From Ziziphus jujuba (taxonomy: Eukaryota > Streptophyta > Magnoliopsida > Rosales > Rhamnaceae), in the NCBI RefSeq assembly GCF_031755915.1, contig NC_083387.1:8066501-8130500 (forward strand): DNA of 64,000 nucleotides, read 5' to 3'. Of the stretch, positions 23,911 to 34,944 are shown in pieces. Within the stretch, counting starts at the first letter, position 1. Each line of letters begins with the position of its first letter. The translations under genes and the position numbers were made by a program. The notes under the pieces were generated by a model. It was not told the origin of the DNA. It searched no databases and saw only the letters and a list, made by a program, of their open reading frames with translations.

Positions 23911-26405
23911 TTTGATTTGAATTGAGATATTTTAGACAAAACGCTGTCGTTTTAAAATAACAACACACTAATATTCAATTCGTTTTTAATACGTTTTGTT
24001 AACGGTTAACATGAGTCATTGGCACTACTTTAGCACAATAAAACGCAGCGTTCCCCCTCCTTTTTTCTTAAGTGATAGATTTTCCAAAATGTTTATGCAC
24101 GTGAAGCCTTACAACACCAAAATGTATATATTCACCAATAAAATTATATTTGATAAAAAAAGAATGTTTTACATTATCGTATTTTTTAAAAAAATATTTT
24201 TATTCTTTTAAAAGCTTGGTAGATTCAATGTGAACAATATTAAGATGTTCTAGACATATAAATAAAATAATATATAGATATGTTCAGCTAATTATAATGG
24301 ATGTCTCTTTTTATATTAAAAAATATTTTTTTATGATAGAAATTGATTGATTACTATATAATCTAATCAATTTATTGATTTATTTATTTTATTTTATTGG
24401 TTAATCCATTTATATACTTCATTTAATTGTGTTTAAATATAGATGTATTTGATAGAGAAGATTTAAATATCCTCAAACCTCAAATATATTTTCAATAATT
24501 TTTTTTCTCAATAAATATGTTTAAGGTTCTAATATTTTGTTATTTAAACATTTTTCATCAAGTATGGCTGCATTTCAAACAATTTTCTTTTTCCTGAGAG
24601 TAATATTTCAAACAAATTAATAAAATTAATGAATATATACAACTATATTTTAATTGATTAAAACTTTTGTTTTTCCCATGAAAAATAACTCATGTTTTTG
24701 TCAAAAGCATGTTTAGAAAAACAATGGTATTTTTCTTTAGAACATATATATTGTTTGATCAATATGTTTTAAATATCGTATTGATATTATGCTGGAGTCT
24801 ATCCAACATTTAGAAGAATAATGGTATTTTACAAAAATTTAAATAAAACACAATTACGAAAGAGAAAAATAATCTTATAAATTTTTTTTATTATTTATCA
24901 TCATTGATGATAGACATTAATAAAATCAATATTGAAATTAGAAATATTACTTGAAATCAATTAACTATGTATTGATTATTTATACAAAATTTAATATAAA
25001 ATAATCAATCATTTCATTATAAAATGAATATTATGAAATAAAGTTCTATTTATTACAAAATATAACAATCACTGATAAATTCATATATCATTTTATAATT
25101 TAAGTTACGGTTTAAAAAAGTTCACTTTTTAAATTAAAATTTTCAAACAAAAAATTAATATGTAATTAAATATTCTCAATTAGCTATTCTTAATAGTCAT
25201 CATCACAATTAGTAACTAGTAGCATTCTTTTTTCCTTTTAAAAAAAGGCATTCGTTGAAGTAGCTGATTCTGTTCATCCAAATGAAATTCTTTTACGTTG
25301 ACCCTACCGAATGGAAATTTGGAAGGGCTCCTTAACGTCCACTTGGGAAGAAAGATAGGATAAATGAAGGTAGAACCCAAAAACAATTTTAATAGATTAA
25401 AGAAGGAAGGTAGACAAAACTATTAAGTAAAAAGAGAGTTGATTTGGCAGTGTAGGATGAAATTGTTAAAAGATTGATTTTTTAAAATAAAAAACATAAG
25501 ATAAATAAGAAATTATTGAAAGAGAAAAGATTTTATAAACAATTAGTAGCATCTTAAGTTTTTTCTTTTCGACATTTAAGGTCAACATTTTTATCAGAAA
25601 CATTATGCAATGAGTTTTATGTAATTTTTAATTAATTACTTGTAATATTATGTACAAACTCTGAATGTAGCTATAAGTATTACCAGTTCAATGAAGCTAC
25701 ATTAAAAAAATTAACAAAGTTTTTTTTTTTTCCCCTGCAAATCAACATAAAATTTTAAAAAATACTAAAAAAATTATAAAGTCGATTTTTTTTTAATTAG
25801 TGATGGATTTAGCAAAATGTTTTTGTAGTGGACTAAAAAAGTATTAATTAAAATAAATCCCTAAATTTGTCATTTAAAAACTATTAGCAAAATAAACACC
25901 TACAGTGTCAGTTGCTTTTTTTATTTTATCTAATTGCAGCAAATTTCTTGTTTCAAGTAACTTAATGATAGTTTTAGTTTGTTAGATATATTAAATAATT
26001 ATAAATTTGAAAGAAAAAAATATAAAAACAAAAATCAAGGACTAACACAATTTGATTTTTATGTTTTTTTTTTTTTTCTTTCTCTAATTTAGATATTTAA
26101 CAAATTTTAATTACCTTTTTATTTAACAGTTGGGGTAAGCAAATTATACATTTAGGTAGACAAAATAAAAAGCAAACATTAACGACACCTAAATTTGTCA
26201 AATTTTTTGGTGTTGAAACTGCTTTTTTTTATTTTTTTTTATTTATTTTTTTTAAACCGAATGATTTTTTATAAATATCAACAGCAATTGTGTAGGCTTC
26301 GCATTAAGGACTCGGGTATTTGGATTTAGCCTGCATGTGTTATTAGGCCCACTTTGCTATTGGAGGCCCAAATATATAAAATCCAGTCCTCATGATTATA
26401 TTAGT
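23911..26405. other. AT-rich intergenic DNA
   Basis: No reading frame of protein character, RNA gene or clear repeat unit. Many short A and T tracts. Upstream region shared by the divergent F-box gene and the CNL at 27437. Confidence 0.6.
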
Positions 26406-27074
26406 GGAATTTGGCCCAATACCCTGAAAGAGGGGTCTATGAAATTTACTCATCTAATTTTGATTTTTTTTTGTTTGACCTTTTGTATCAAATATCCTTT
26501 GACTTTTTTTTGGTTTTTGTTTTTTTTTTTTTTTTTGTCGTTCGTCCATGGCCGAGTCATCCTCCGCTTCCGATTCACAGCCATCGTCAACTCGGCCTCT
26601 TGACTAGCGCATCCCCACGCTTCTTCTCCAAGAGTGACTTCACGCACGGAAAAGACAGAGCCAGGTCGAGGGATCTAAGCGCGGAGTTTTTCCGATCAAT
26701 GAGATCCAAAGCTAGGGCTCTGAGGATGTGAGGGGCTGGGTCTTTGGGGAGAGAGAGAGTGAGAGTACTTTCTCTGCCTCGATCAATGCGTTCTTGGCAT
26801 GAATTAGGGAGTGTTCTCGGTGTGGAATTGATGGGGCTCGAGCCAGGAGATGAGATCCTTGGACGAAATTGCGACTGGATTGAAGGTTGGCTCAGTTCTT
26901 GGTTCGGAGCTCGGTTAGGGGCTTGCTTGGGAAGTTTCATGCTCCGTTCTGGGAAAAATGAAAAGGGTAATGTGGAAAATATTAAAAAATAAAAGGGTAA
27001 AAGCAAAAAATTAAAACGGGATGGGGTAGATTTCATTAACACCCTTCAACTAAGGGTATTGGGTCAAATTTCCC
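26406..27074. mobile_element. Mutator-like non-autonomous DNA transposon (possible Pack-MULE)
   Basis: The left end ggaatttggcccaatacc..gaaatttactc and the reverse complement of the right end (ggaaatttgacccaataccc..gaaatctaccc) match over roughly 45 bp with a few differences, so the 669-bp segment has long terminal inverted repeats. The interior is far more GC-rich than its surroundings. No transposase. I could not read a clean 9-bp target duplication. A related terminus lies at 63627. Confidence 0.6.
26549..26731 (+). pseudogene. Captured gene scrap inside the Mutator-like element, unidentified
   Basis: ATGGCCGAGTCATCCTCC opens MAESSSASDSQPSSTRP; after a one-base shift the neighbouring frame continues SASPRFFSKSDFTHGKDRAR and RSRDLSAEFFRSMRSKARAL, then stops. 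The serine-rich start and basic helix-like continuation look like the N-terminus of a real plant protein, but I do not recognise it. Its position between terminal inverted repeats suggests capture by the transposon. Confidence 0.35.
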
Positions 27075-27436
27075 AGACATTCTGGGGAATTTCTTGGCCC
27101 TTACAATATCGTTCCCTCTTTCTTATTTTCAATGAACCGGCCACATATCATTATCATTTTATTGATGGAGGCTTTCATGATTACTTAATCATGATGTTAA
27201 TGACCGATTCTCGAATTATTTATTTATTCATATATGAAAGAGACTAAAAATATACCAAGTTTTTAACAATTGCACGTTCATCCTCACGTTCATTCCAAGC
27301 TCGTCTGGTTGACTAACAAAACAAAAAAAAAAAAAAAAAGAACGGTTTTGTTTCTTCTTTATCATTCCACCAGAAGTTCTCTGAACCTTGAATTTTGTAG
27401 CTCTCCAAAAAAGAAAAAAAAGAAAAGAAAAGGAAA
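27075..27436. promoter_or_regulatory. Promoter/5' UTR region of the intact CNL gene
   Basis: Only 362 bp separate the Mutator-like element from the CNL start codon. aaaatata near 27246 could serve as a TATA element; a purine-rich leader (gaaaagaaaaggaaa) precedes the ATG. No experimental start is known. Confidence 0.35.
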
Positions 27437-30400
27437 ATGGAAGGTCTAGTTGTGCCCCCAGTTTTACAGGTGATCTTTGACAGGTTGACTTCTCCTTTCC
27501 TACAAAAGCTTGGTAATATGTGGAATCTCACTGACAACTTCGAAAAGTTACAGCGAACCTTGGTCTATGTTCAATCCATTCTTGAAGATGCAGAACAGAG
27601 ACAGGTGATGGATAGAGATGTCAGAACATGGTTGGCAGAGCTCAAACGTGTTGTTTATGATGCTGAGGACCTGCTTGATGATATTACTATAAGTGGTGCG
27701 CTTGTCAACTCCGGAGGAGTCCAAGGGTTTGGTATGAAATTTGATCTTTTGCACACACAGTATGCTGATGATATAAGCGAGATGCTAGATAAGTTAGAAG
27801 CTGTTAGAGATGAAGGGTCTAAATTCAATTTGAGAGAGCGTAGTGTGATTCATGTTAGGAGGGAAACTGGTTCTTTTGTTATTGAATCTGAAGTTTGTGG
27901 AAGAGAGGAAGATAAAGAGAATATAGTGAAGATGTTGTTATCTAGTGAAGCTACACATGGAGGAGCTGTGTCATTCATTCCAATTGTAGGCTTAGGAGGG
28001 GTTGGAAAGACCACCCTTGCTCAATTAGTGTTTAATGATCAAAGGGTAATACAGCATTTCAATGCTAGAATATGGGTTTTTGTTTCTGATCACTTTGATG
28101 CCAAGTCAATAATGATGACTGTCATTGATTTTCTTAGCAAAGAGAAATGTCAGTACTCAACAATGGATGCACTTCAAAGGGCAGTTCGGGACTTGTTGCA
28201 TGACAAGAGATACTTAATTGTATTGGATGATGCTTGGACAAGAAATCAGAGTGACTGGGAAAAACTAGAGCCACTCTTTAGGGGAGTTGTTGATGGAAGC
28301 AAGATTATAATCACAACCCGCAGTAGAAGAGTTGCAATGATGATTAACTCCCCTAATTCTCCATATTACTTGAAGGGTTTGTCCATGGATGCTTGCTGGT
28401 CTTTGTTCACACAACGTGCATTCCAACCGGGAGAAGTAGAAAGTCACCCGCATCTGTTGCCCATTGGACAGCAGATTGTCAGAAAATGTGGAGGAGTGGC
28501 ATTGGCTGCAAAAATATTGGGAAGTCTCATGCGTTTCAAAAGAGAGAAAAGGGAGTGGCTTGCTGTTCAAAATTGTGAACTTTGGAACTTGGTTGAATAT
28601 GAGAGTGGAATTCTACCAGCCATAGGATTGAGTTACTTCCATTTACCACCCCATCTGAAGCGTTGTTTCACATTCTGTTCAATAATTCCCAGAGGTCATG
28701 AGATCAGGAAAGAGAAACTAATCCGTCAATGGATGGCAGCAGGTTTAATTCAATCCAATGGAGAAGGAGAAACACCAGAGGACATAGGCAATGCCTACTT
28801 CAATGATCTTCTTTGGATGTCTTTCTTCCAAGAGGTGAATGATTGTAATGATGGTGGTGTTGTTAGATACAGGATGCATGATGTTATTTATGATCTTGCT
28901 CAATCTCTTGCTGGAGCAGACTTAACTATTCTACAACGCGGTTTTCCTCCAAGGAATTATGCACAAGTTCGTCACTCTTCTGTGGTTTGTGATTTTGGGT
29001 CCTCAATGATCCCAGAACAGTTATATGAAGCTCAGCGTCTACGAACTCTCTTCTTATTTTCAGAAGGAAATTTTCGAGAAGTCCCTCGCAGAGTATTTCT
29101 AAGCTTTAAATATTTGCGGGAGCTGGATTTGAGTGGATGTGGTCTTCAGGTTCTGGATAATTCAATTGGTGAGTTATTGTTTCTGAGGTTTCTCGATCTC
29201 TCTCACACACATATCCAATCGTTACCCCGTTTCATTGAAGAATTACATTTCTTACAGACTTTGAATGTATCTGGTTGCTATAGTCTTGAAGGGTTGCCAA
29301 ACTTAGCAAATATGAAAAGCCTCAGACATCTCAATAACACTGGCTGTGAAGCATTGACCACCATGTTACCTTTGCACGAACCCTTCAATAATCTCCAACT
29401 GCTTTCCACTTTTATCACACAGGGTAGGAGAGCATTGATCGATATGGCTCTCCCCCAAACCCCAAATGAGCTTCAAACATTACCACTCTTTGTTGTTGGT
29501 GGCATTCCTGACTTGCTGCTTCTTGAACGGCTTGACCTCCATGGAAGTTTGAAAATTACACAGTTAGAGAATGTGCGTGACACCCCTTACATAGGGTATT
29601 ATGGATTGATGAAAATGAAAGGCATTGAGTCGTTGGGACTTTACTGGGGTGATAACGGTCGTTGTTGTCCAAGCATTGATCCAGAAGATGGATCTCCTTT
29701 TACCATATTTCAAGAAAGAAAACAAAATCAATCACCAATAAGGTCAGACAGGTTTCCACCTGATGCTTTTGAGGCAAACTATATCCTTAGTTGCCTCCAG
29801 CCGCACCAAAATTTAAAAAGACTGCTTGTGAAAGGCTATCCAGGCTTCTCGTTTCCTAATTGGAGATCACTTATCAATTTGACTTCTGTTGCGCTGATTG
29901 ATTGTAAAAGATGTGAGGGTCTTCCTACTCTTGGGAATCTTACATTACTTAACAGTCTGTTGCTGCAGGGAATGCATGAAGTAAGGCGAATTGGCGGAGA
30001 GTTCTATGGACAAAGCACCAGGAGGCCATTCTCAGCACTCAAAGAACTGACCCTTATTGAATTCCCTAATTTGGAAGAATGGTTAGGTTCACATAGTAGA
30101 GATGTTTTCCCCAGCTTGAGCAAATTAATCATCAAAAAATGTCAAAAGCTCAAAGTGATGCCACAGATTATATCTACTATTCAACATTTAGAGCTGCATG
30201 ATTGCGCTGCATGTTTAGTTGATTACTTTCAGAACCTAACCTCCCTCACAATTCTTGTAATTGATAACATAGAAAATTTGTCATCTTTCCCAGGAGCATT
30301 TCCTGGAAACAACCCTTTTCTTACCTCCTTGGAGATTAAATCTTGTCCTTGGCTTTATTCTCTTCCTACATTTGAAGACCTTACTGCTCTGAAATCATTG

Positions 30401-31054
30401 ACAATTCGGTGGTGTGAAAAACTCTCCTATTTGCCAAAAGGTTTGCAGAATCTCAATGCTTTGGAGTCCTTGGAGATTGGTGATTGCCACAGTCTCATGT
30501 TTCTGCCAGAGGTTGGGACTAGAGGCTCCAGTAACCTTAGAACTCTGTCCATTGAGAACTGCAGTAATCTGACTTCTTTGTCAATGGGCATGAAAAATCT
30601 TACATCTCTTGAGCATTTGATCATTATGTACTGCCCAAGTCTTGTTACTTTACCACAGGGCATACGGCACCTTTCTGCCCTTCAAAGTTTAACAATCTTA
30701 GGCTGCTGTACAGAGTTCATTTCTCTTCCAGAGGAGTTACAGAACCTTACAGGCCTCCATAGTCTGGAAATCAGGAGCTGTCCTGGCTTAGAAGCTTTGC
30801 CAGAGTGGATTGACATGCTTATTTCATTGAGATCTTTAGCAATTTCAGAGTGCCATAGAATAAGACTTTTACCTGAAGGAATAGAATATCTTACTGGACT
30901 TCAACACCTCTCAATTCAAGATTGCCCTCAACTTCTGGAAAGGTGCAGACAGGGAACGGGTGAAGATTGGCCAAAGATAGCCCATGTCCCATATAAGCAT
31001 ATTGGACTACCTACACTAAGGCATCCAACCGAAGCAAGCAGTTCTTCTTCATAG
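27437..31054 (+). CDS. CC-NB-ARC-LRR (CNL) disease resistance protein, RGA-like, intact
   Basis: One uninterrupted exon of 1205 aa. Rx-type coiled coil at residues about 5-120 (VQSILEDAEQRQV, LAELKRVVYDAEDLLDD). NB-ARC: P-loop GLGGVGKTT 185-193, kinase-2 KRYLIVLDDAW 257-267, RNBS-B GSKIIITTRS 287-296, GLPL position CGGVALAAK 351-359, RNBS-D CFTFCSIIPRG, MHD 480-482. Then about 20 leucine-rich repeats to near residue 1170 with the pattern LxxLxIxxCPxLxxLPE. The GLPL core reads GVALA, shared by the neighbouring paralogue. Such proteins are cytosolic or plasma-membrane immune receptors that bind ADP/ATP and trigger cell death when an effector is sensed; the recognised pathogen is not predictable. 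Start: first ATG, matching the start of paralogues at 33358 and 46912. It is the only intact member in the window. Confidence 0.96.
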   Translation: MEGLVVPPVLQVIFDRLTSPFLQKLGNMWNLTDNFEKLQRTLVYVQSILEDAEQRQVMDRDVRTWLAELKRVVYDAEDLLDDITISGALVNSGGVQGFGMKFDLLHTQYADDISEMLDKLEAVRDEGSKFNLRERSVIHVRRETGSFVIESEVCGREEDKENIVKMLLSSEATHGGAVSFIPIVGLGGVGKTTLAQLVFNDQRVIQHFNARIWVFVSDHFDAKSIMMTVIDFLSKEKCQYSTMDALQRAVRDLLHDKRYLIVLDDAWTRNQSDWEKLEPLFRGVVDGSKIIITTRSRRVAMMINSPNSPYYLKGLSMDACWSLFTQRAFQPGEVESHPHLLPIGQQIVRKCGGVALAAKILGSLMRFKREKREWLAVQNCELWNLVEYESGILPAIGLSYFHLPPHLKRCFTFCSIIPRGHEIRKEKLIRQWMAAGLIQSNGEGETPEDIGNAYFNDLLWMSFFQEVNDCNDGGVVRYRMHDVIYDLAQSLAGADLTILQRGFPPRNYAQVRHSSVVCDFGSSMIPEQLYEAQRLRTLFLFSEGNFREVPRRVFLSFKYLRELDLSGCGLQVLDNSIGELLFLRFLDLSHTHIQSLPRFIEELHFLQTLNVSGCYSLEGLPNLANMKSLRHLNNTGCEALTTMLPLHEPFNNLQLLSTFITQGRRALIDMALPQTPNELQTLPLFVVGGIPDLLLLERLDLHGSLKITQLENVRDTPYIGYYGLMKMKGIESLGLYWGDNGRCCPSIDPEDGSPFTIFQERKQNQSPIRSDRFPPDAFEANYILSCLQPHQNLKRLLVKGYPGFSFPNWRSLINLTSVALIDCKRCEGLPTLGNLTLLNSLLLQGMHEVRRIGGEFYGQSTRRPFSALKELTLIEFPNLEEWLGSHSRDVFPSLSKLIIKKCQKLKVMPQIISTIQHLELHDCAACLVDYFQNLTSLTILVIDNIENLSSFPGAFPGNNPFLTSLEIKSCPWLYSLPTFEDLTALKSLTIRWCEKLSYLPKGLQNLNALESLEIGDCHSLMFLPEVGTRGSSNLRTLSIENCSNLTSLSMGMKNLTSLEHLIIMYCPSLVTLPQGIRHLSALQSLTILGCCTEFISLPEELQNLTGLHSLEIRSCPGLEALPEWIDMLISLRSLAISECHRIRLLPEGIEYLTGLQHLSIQDCPQLLERCRQGTGEDWPKIAHVPYKHIGLPTLRHPTEASSSSS
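27989..28010 (+). promoter_or_regulatory. Candidate miR482/2118 target site in the P-loop codons
   Basis: ggcttaggaggggttggaaaga spells the P-loop GLGGVGK and resembles the usual miR482/2118-family target, with about five differences from the perfect complement as I remember it. In many eudicots this family cuts CNL transcripts here and starts phased siRNAs. Site function is inference. Confidence 0.4.
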
Positions 31055-33357
31055 AAGCAGAGCTTGCTATTAAGTAAGTGTTGGCTCTTCGAATTAGTTA
31101 TAACTCATACTTTTCTCTTCTAGTTCACAGCATAATAAGTAACAACAAATCTATTTCTTCGGATTAAAAAATAAACTTGAAATTGAATCGGTGAATACTT
31201 TCTCCATTAGCTAAATATCATCTAATATTGTCTGCAATAACAAACATGCATCTTCATTTACCTGTTATGCTATTGTTATACCTATATTGGTTCTTAACAC
31301 AAGCATAGTGGAGTGAGGTTTGACGAGAGAGCTTGAGGTGAGTTTTACAATGGCAAGGTTTCTATACAAGAGTTCTGATTCCAATACGTATTTTTGTTTT
31401 TGAGCTGGCTTTTGATGAGCATGTTACTGTCTTATAGTAAGACTGTCATACATAATATTTCCTATGTTATAGATTTGGTTTTAATTAAAGTATTCTCCAT
31501 TGTACAGTAAATTGATTACTGGCAGTCTTCGATTATCTATGGACGTTGGCCACTTGCAAACTATATAAATTAGCTGCATTTATTATATTTATATTTTTGT
31601 TGCAATTATAATCTTTTTTTGCATCAATTTTTTTGCATATTTGCTAGCCAAGATCACATTCAGATAATCAAGGAATTTTGTGGTTGTTTTGCACCTTCTT
31701 ATCTTTTTTAAAGGAAAAAAGATAGTAGTTCTCAGAAACAACGCTAGGCTAAACTTGTAAATATAGGGGATATACATGCTTTGTGTTTTGAAATGTTAGT
31801 GAACTTGTTCGTCAGAAATCTTCAATGTTTAACCTGTTGATTTTTCTCCGAGTTCAAAGATCATCAAGTTCATATACAGTTATGTATGCAGGGAAAAAAA
31901 AAAAAAAAAGAAAAAAAAAAGAATATTAATTTCAAAGATGAGAAAAGCATTTTAGAAGGTTTTGTCGTGACCAAAATTTAATTCCTGTCCTGTTTTTGAA
32001 TGTTTAATGTTTGTGATTAAGGTATACCCATGCGCTTTCTAACAGGCCTATGTTTGAGTGGTGAATGTAATTAACTTCAGAATAGTAACACTGGAAACGT
32101 GTTTTAATTAGTGATCAATATTTAGGTGTCTCTGCTTGCAAAGAAGCTGTGAGATGCATACACATATTACGAACATATATACTGAAAACAATTTTATCCA
32201 TCCAAAGGTGTGTTTGACAGTGCATGAATACCAATTTCATTCTCTCTGTTTTCTAGTGAAAGAAGACCAGGAACTATGCCTTAATTTGGAGAAGGCCAAA
32301 AAAAGATCCTTTTGAAGAATCAGTAACCGGTACAAATTTTGGTTTAGTATGATTTGCTGCCACAGTTTGCTTATCTATTAAAAAAACTATATATAAACAG
32401 TTTCTACATGCGTTTGCAGGCTGTGCAGGAGGAGAAGTCTTGGAAATGCCAACATTGGAGGCCTTTGTTAAAACAGATTGGGCATTAGTAAAACAAAGGC
32501 CAGCGAGTCTTTAGACTTGGAATCCTTAGCCAAGTAGATGAACTGGATGTTACAATATAAATGGAAATGATGGCTACTATTATTTTATTTTAACTTTTTA
32601 TTTTTCAAATATTTATCAAATTACTTTGACTCCTTGAGTTTTATCAGAATTAAGATTTTCTTTTTGTTGAAAGAATTAAAATTAAGATAATTGTTGATGT
32701 GTACAAGATATATATTTTTGTTCATAAACAATTGAAAATATATGAATTCTTAAAAAAATTCTTTGATCATTTGTAGTATGCTATGCTTCTAATATGTGGT
32801 TTATGGGTGTTAAAATATATATATATATATATATATAAATATGTGGGTTTAAAAGACTTTCCTTTTTCCTTTTCTGTTATTTTATTATATTTTGTTTTTC
32901 TTTTTAGTCTTGGGTTTGGAGGCTCTGTCTTCATGTTGTACATGCTATTCTCTTTGTTGACATTCACGGTTTTCGTCATTATTTGTCAAGTCAAGCGTTC
33001 TAATAAGATTACCACTTTGATATACTAGATGTACTGAATAATTTGTCGCCAACAAATACCTTGCCCCATACGAAAAGGAAAATGTGTAGACAAACCAACT
33101 TCTGACAGCAAGGGGCATTAAATGTACATGACTGCGTTGTTGAAATATGGTGACTAGCGTTTGACAAAAACAATTTTTCCTTTTTCTTCTGTTTTTTTTC
33201 TTCTTCTTCTTCTTCTTTATTTATTTATTTCTGTTTTTGCTTCAACGACTAAAACCATCTTACTAGCTGTAGTTAGGAGTTACATTTTTTTAATTTTTTC
33301 ACAGCTATCATTCAAGCCTGAGTGGCCTCTGATCCTTGAATTTGATATCTGCAACAA
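31055..33357. other. CNL 3' flank and intergenic spacer
   Basis: 31080-32060 is similar to the flanks after the other CNL copies (44705-46150 and 18950-19370). attaagtaagtg at 31069-31080 could be a 3' UTR splice donor. A-rich tracts are at 31893-31920, an AT microsatellite at 32815-32837 and TTC repeats at 33196-33218. No gene seen. Confidence 0.55.
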
Positions 33358-34944
33358 ATGGCAGATCTCATTCTATCTCCAGTCATACAGGTAGTCTATG
33401 ACAGATTAGCTTCTCCTCTCCTACAAAAGCTTGGTAATATGTGGAACCTCACTGATAACCTTGAAAAGTTACAGCGCACCATAGTCTATGTTCAATCGGT
33501 TCTTGAAGATGCAGAACAGCATCAACTGATCCATAGAGATGTGAGAACTTGGTTGGCAGAGCTCAAACGAGTTGTTTATGATGCTGAAGACATACTTGAT
33601 GAGATCACCATCACTTATAGAAACATTGGAATGCCAGCACTTGGTCAGAAACTTGACCGTTTGCGGATAAAGTATGCAGATAAGATAAGAGATATGCTGG
33701 ATAAGTTAGAAACCACCATGGATGAGGGGTCTAAATTTAATTTAAGGGAGCCCAGCGTGTTTCATGTTAGAAGGGAAACTAGCTCTTTTGTTATTGAATC
33801 AGAAGTTTATGGGAGAGAGGAAGACAAAGCAAACATAGTGAAGCTGCTGTTATCTGGTGAAGCTACTAAAGGAGGAGAGGCTTTATGTATACCAATTGTC
33901 GGCTTCGGAGGACTAGGAAAGACTACCGTTGCTCAACTAGTATTTAATGATCAGAGGGTCCAGCAGCATTTTGATGTCAAAACATGGGTTTTCGTTCATG
34001 ATCACTATGGTGCTAAAGACATAATGATGGCAATCTTTCGGTCTGTTAACAAGAATAATAAATGTCAGTGGTTGAGCATGGAGGAACTGCATTCAGAGGT
34101 TCGGAACTTATTAGACAAGAAAAGATACTTGATTGTGTTAGATGATGTTTGGATAGAAGATCAAGACGAGTGGGAAAGACTGAGACCACTCTTTCAAGGC
34201 GGTGTTAATGGATCCAAAATTATAATCACAACCCGCAGTAGGAAAGTTGCCCTCATGATGAACTCCCCAACTTCTCCATATTATATGGAGGTTTTGTCTG
34301 AGGATGCTTGCTGGTCTGTGTTTAAGCAGCGTGCATTTCAACCAGGAGAAGAAGAAAAGTACCCAGATCTCTTGCCTATTGGACACCAAATCGTCAAAAA
34401 ATGTGGAGTAGCATTAGCGGCAAAAACATTGGGAAGTCTCATGCGCCTCAAAAGAGATCAAATGGAGTGGTTGAGTGTGCAAAACAGTGAACTTTGGAAA
34501 TTGGGTGAATGTGAGAATGGAATTCTACCAGCCCTGAGGTTGAGTTACTTCCATTTACCACCTCACCTCAAGCGTTGCTTTGCATTCTGCTCAATCATTC
34601 CTAGAAGGTTCCAAATACACAAAGAGAAACTAATCCACCAATGGATGGCAGCAGGCTTAATTAAATCCAGCATAGAAGGGGAACCACCGGAGGAAACAGG
34701 CAATGATAACTTCATCCATCTTCTGTGGATGTCTTTCTTCCAAGAGGTGAGGGATTGTCATAATGGCATGGTTATTGGATACAAGATGCATGATGTCATT
34801 TATGATCTTGTGCAATCCATTGCTGGAACAGAGTTTATGATTTTAGACTATGATTCTCCCCCAACTGGAAGGAGTATTGAACGAGTTCGACACTCATATG
34901 TTGTTTGTGATTTTAGGTCCTCAGATATCCCTAAAGTGTTATAG
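33358..34944 (+). CDS. CNL paralogue, truncated to CC-NB-ARC by a nonsense codon
   Basis: 528 aa ending at TAG 34942-34944. Closely related to the CNL at 27437: coiled coil about 5-120, P-loop GFGGLGKTT 182-190, kinase-2 KRYLIVLDDVW 255-265, RNBS-B GSKIIITTRS, GLPL position KCGVALAAK (one Gly fewer than the paralogue), RNBS-D CFAFCSIIPRR, MHD 477-479. The stop replaces a Tyr codon (TTA TAT in the paralogue, TTA TAG here), exactly between NB-ARC and LRR. The frame stays open beyond it to 35379. A CC-NB-ARC protein without LRR could be made if transcribed; such CN proteins are known in plants, but with the LRR half wrecked this locus is more likely a pseudogene. Start at the ATG homologous to the paralogue. 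Confidence 0.85.
   Translation: MADLILSPVIQVVYDRLASPLLQKLGNMWNLTDNLEKLQRTIVYVQSVLEDAEQHQLIHRDVRTWLAELKRVVYDAEDILDEITITYRNIGMPALGQKLDRLRIKYADKIRDMLDKLETTMDEGSKFNLREPSVFHVRRETSSFVIESEVYGREEDKANIVKLLLSGEATKGGEALCIPIVGFGGLGKTTVAQLVFNDQRVQQHFDVKTWVFVHDHYGAKDIMMAIFRSVNKNNKCQWLSMEELHSEVRNLLDKKRYLIVLDDVWIEDQDEWERLRPLFQGGVNGSKIIITTRSRKVALMMNSPTSPYYMEVLSEDACWSVFKQRAFQPGEEEKYPDLLPIGHQIVKKCGVALAAKTLGSLMRLKRDQMEWLSVQNSELWKLGECENGILPALRLSYFHLPPHLKRCFAFCSIIPRRFQIHKEKLIHQWMAAGLIKSSIEGEPPEETGNDNFIHLLWMSFFQEVRDCHNGMVIGYKMHDVIYDLVQSIAGTEFMILDYDSPPTGRSIERVRHSYVVCDFRSSDIPKVL
33901..33922 (+). promoter_or_regulatory. Candidate miR482/2118 target site, second CNL
   Basis: ggcttcggaggactaggaaaga encodes the P-loop GFGGLGK and differs at about four positions from the perfect complement as remembered. 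If the transcript exists it could act as a decoy or phasiRNA source. Confidence 0.4.

Noticed and set aside
26587..27042. 151-residue Ser/Pro/Arg-rich minus-strand frame
   Set aside because: Antisense to the GC-rich interior of the Mutator-like element; no recognisable domain, and the plus strand has the more protein-like text.
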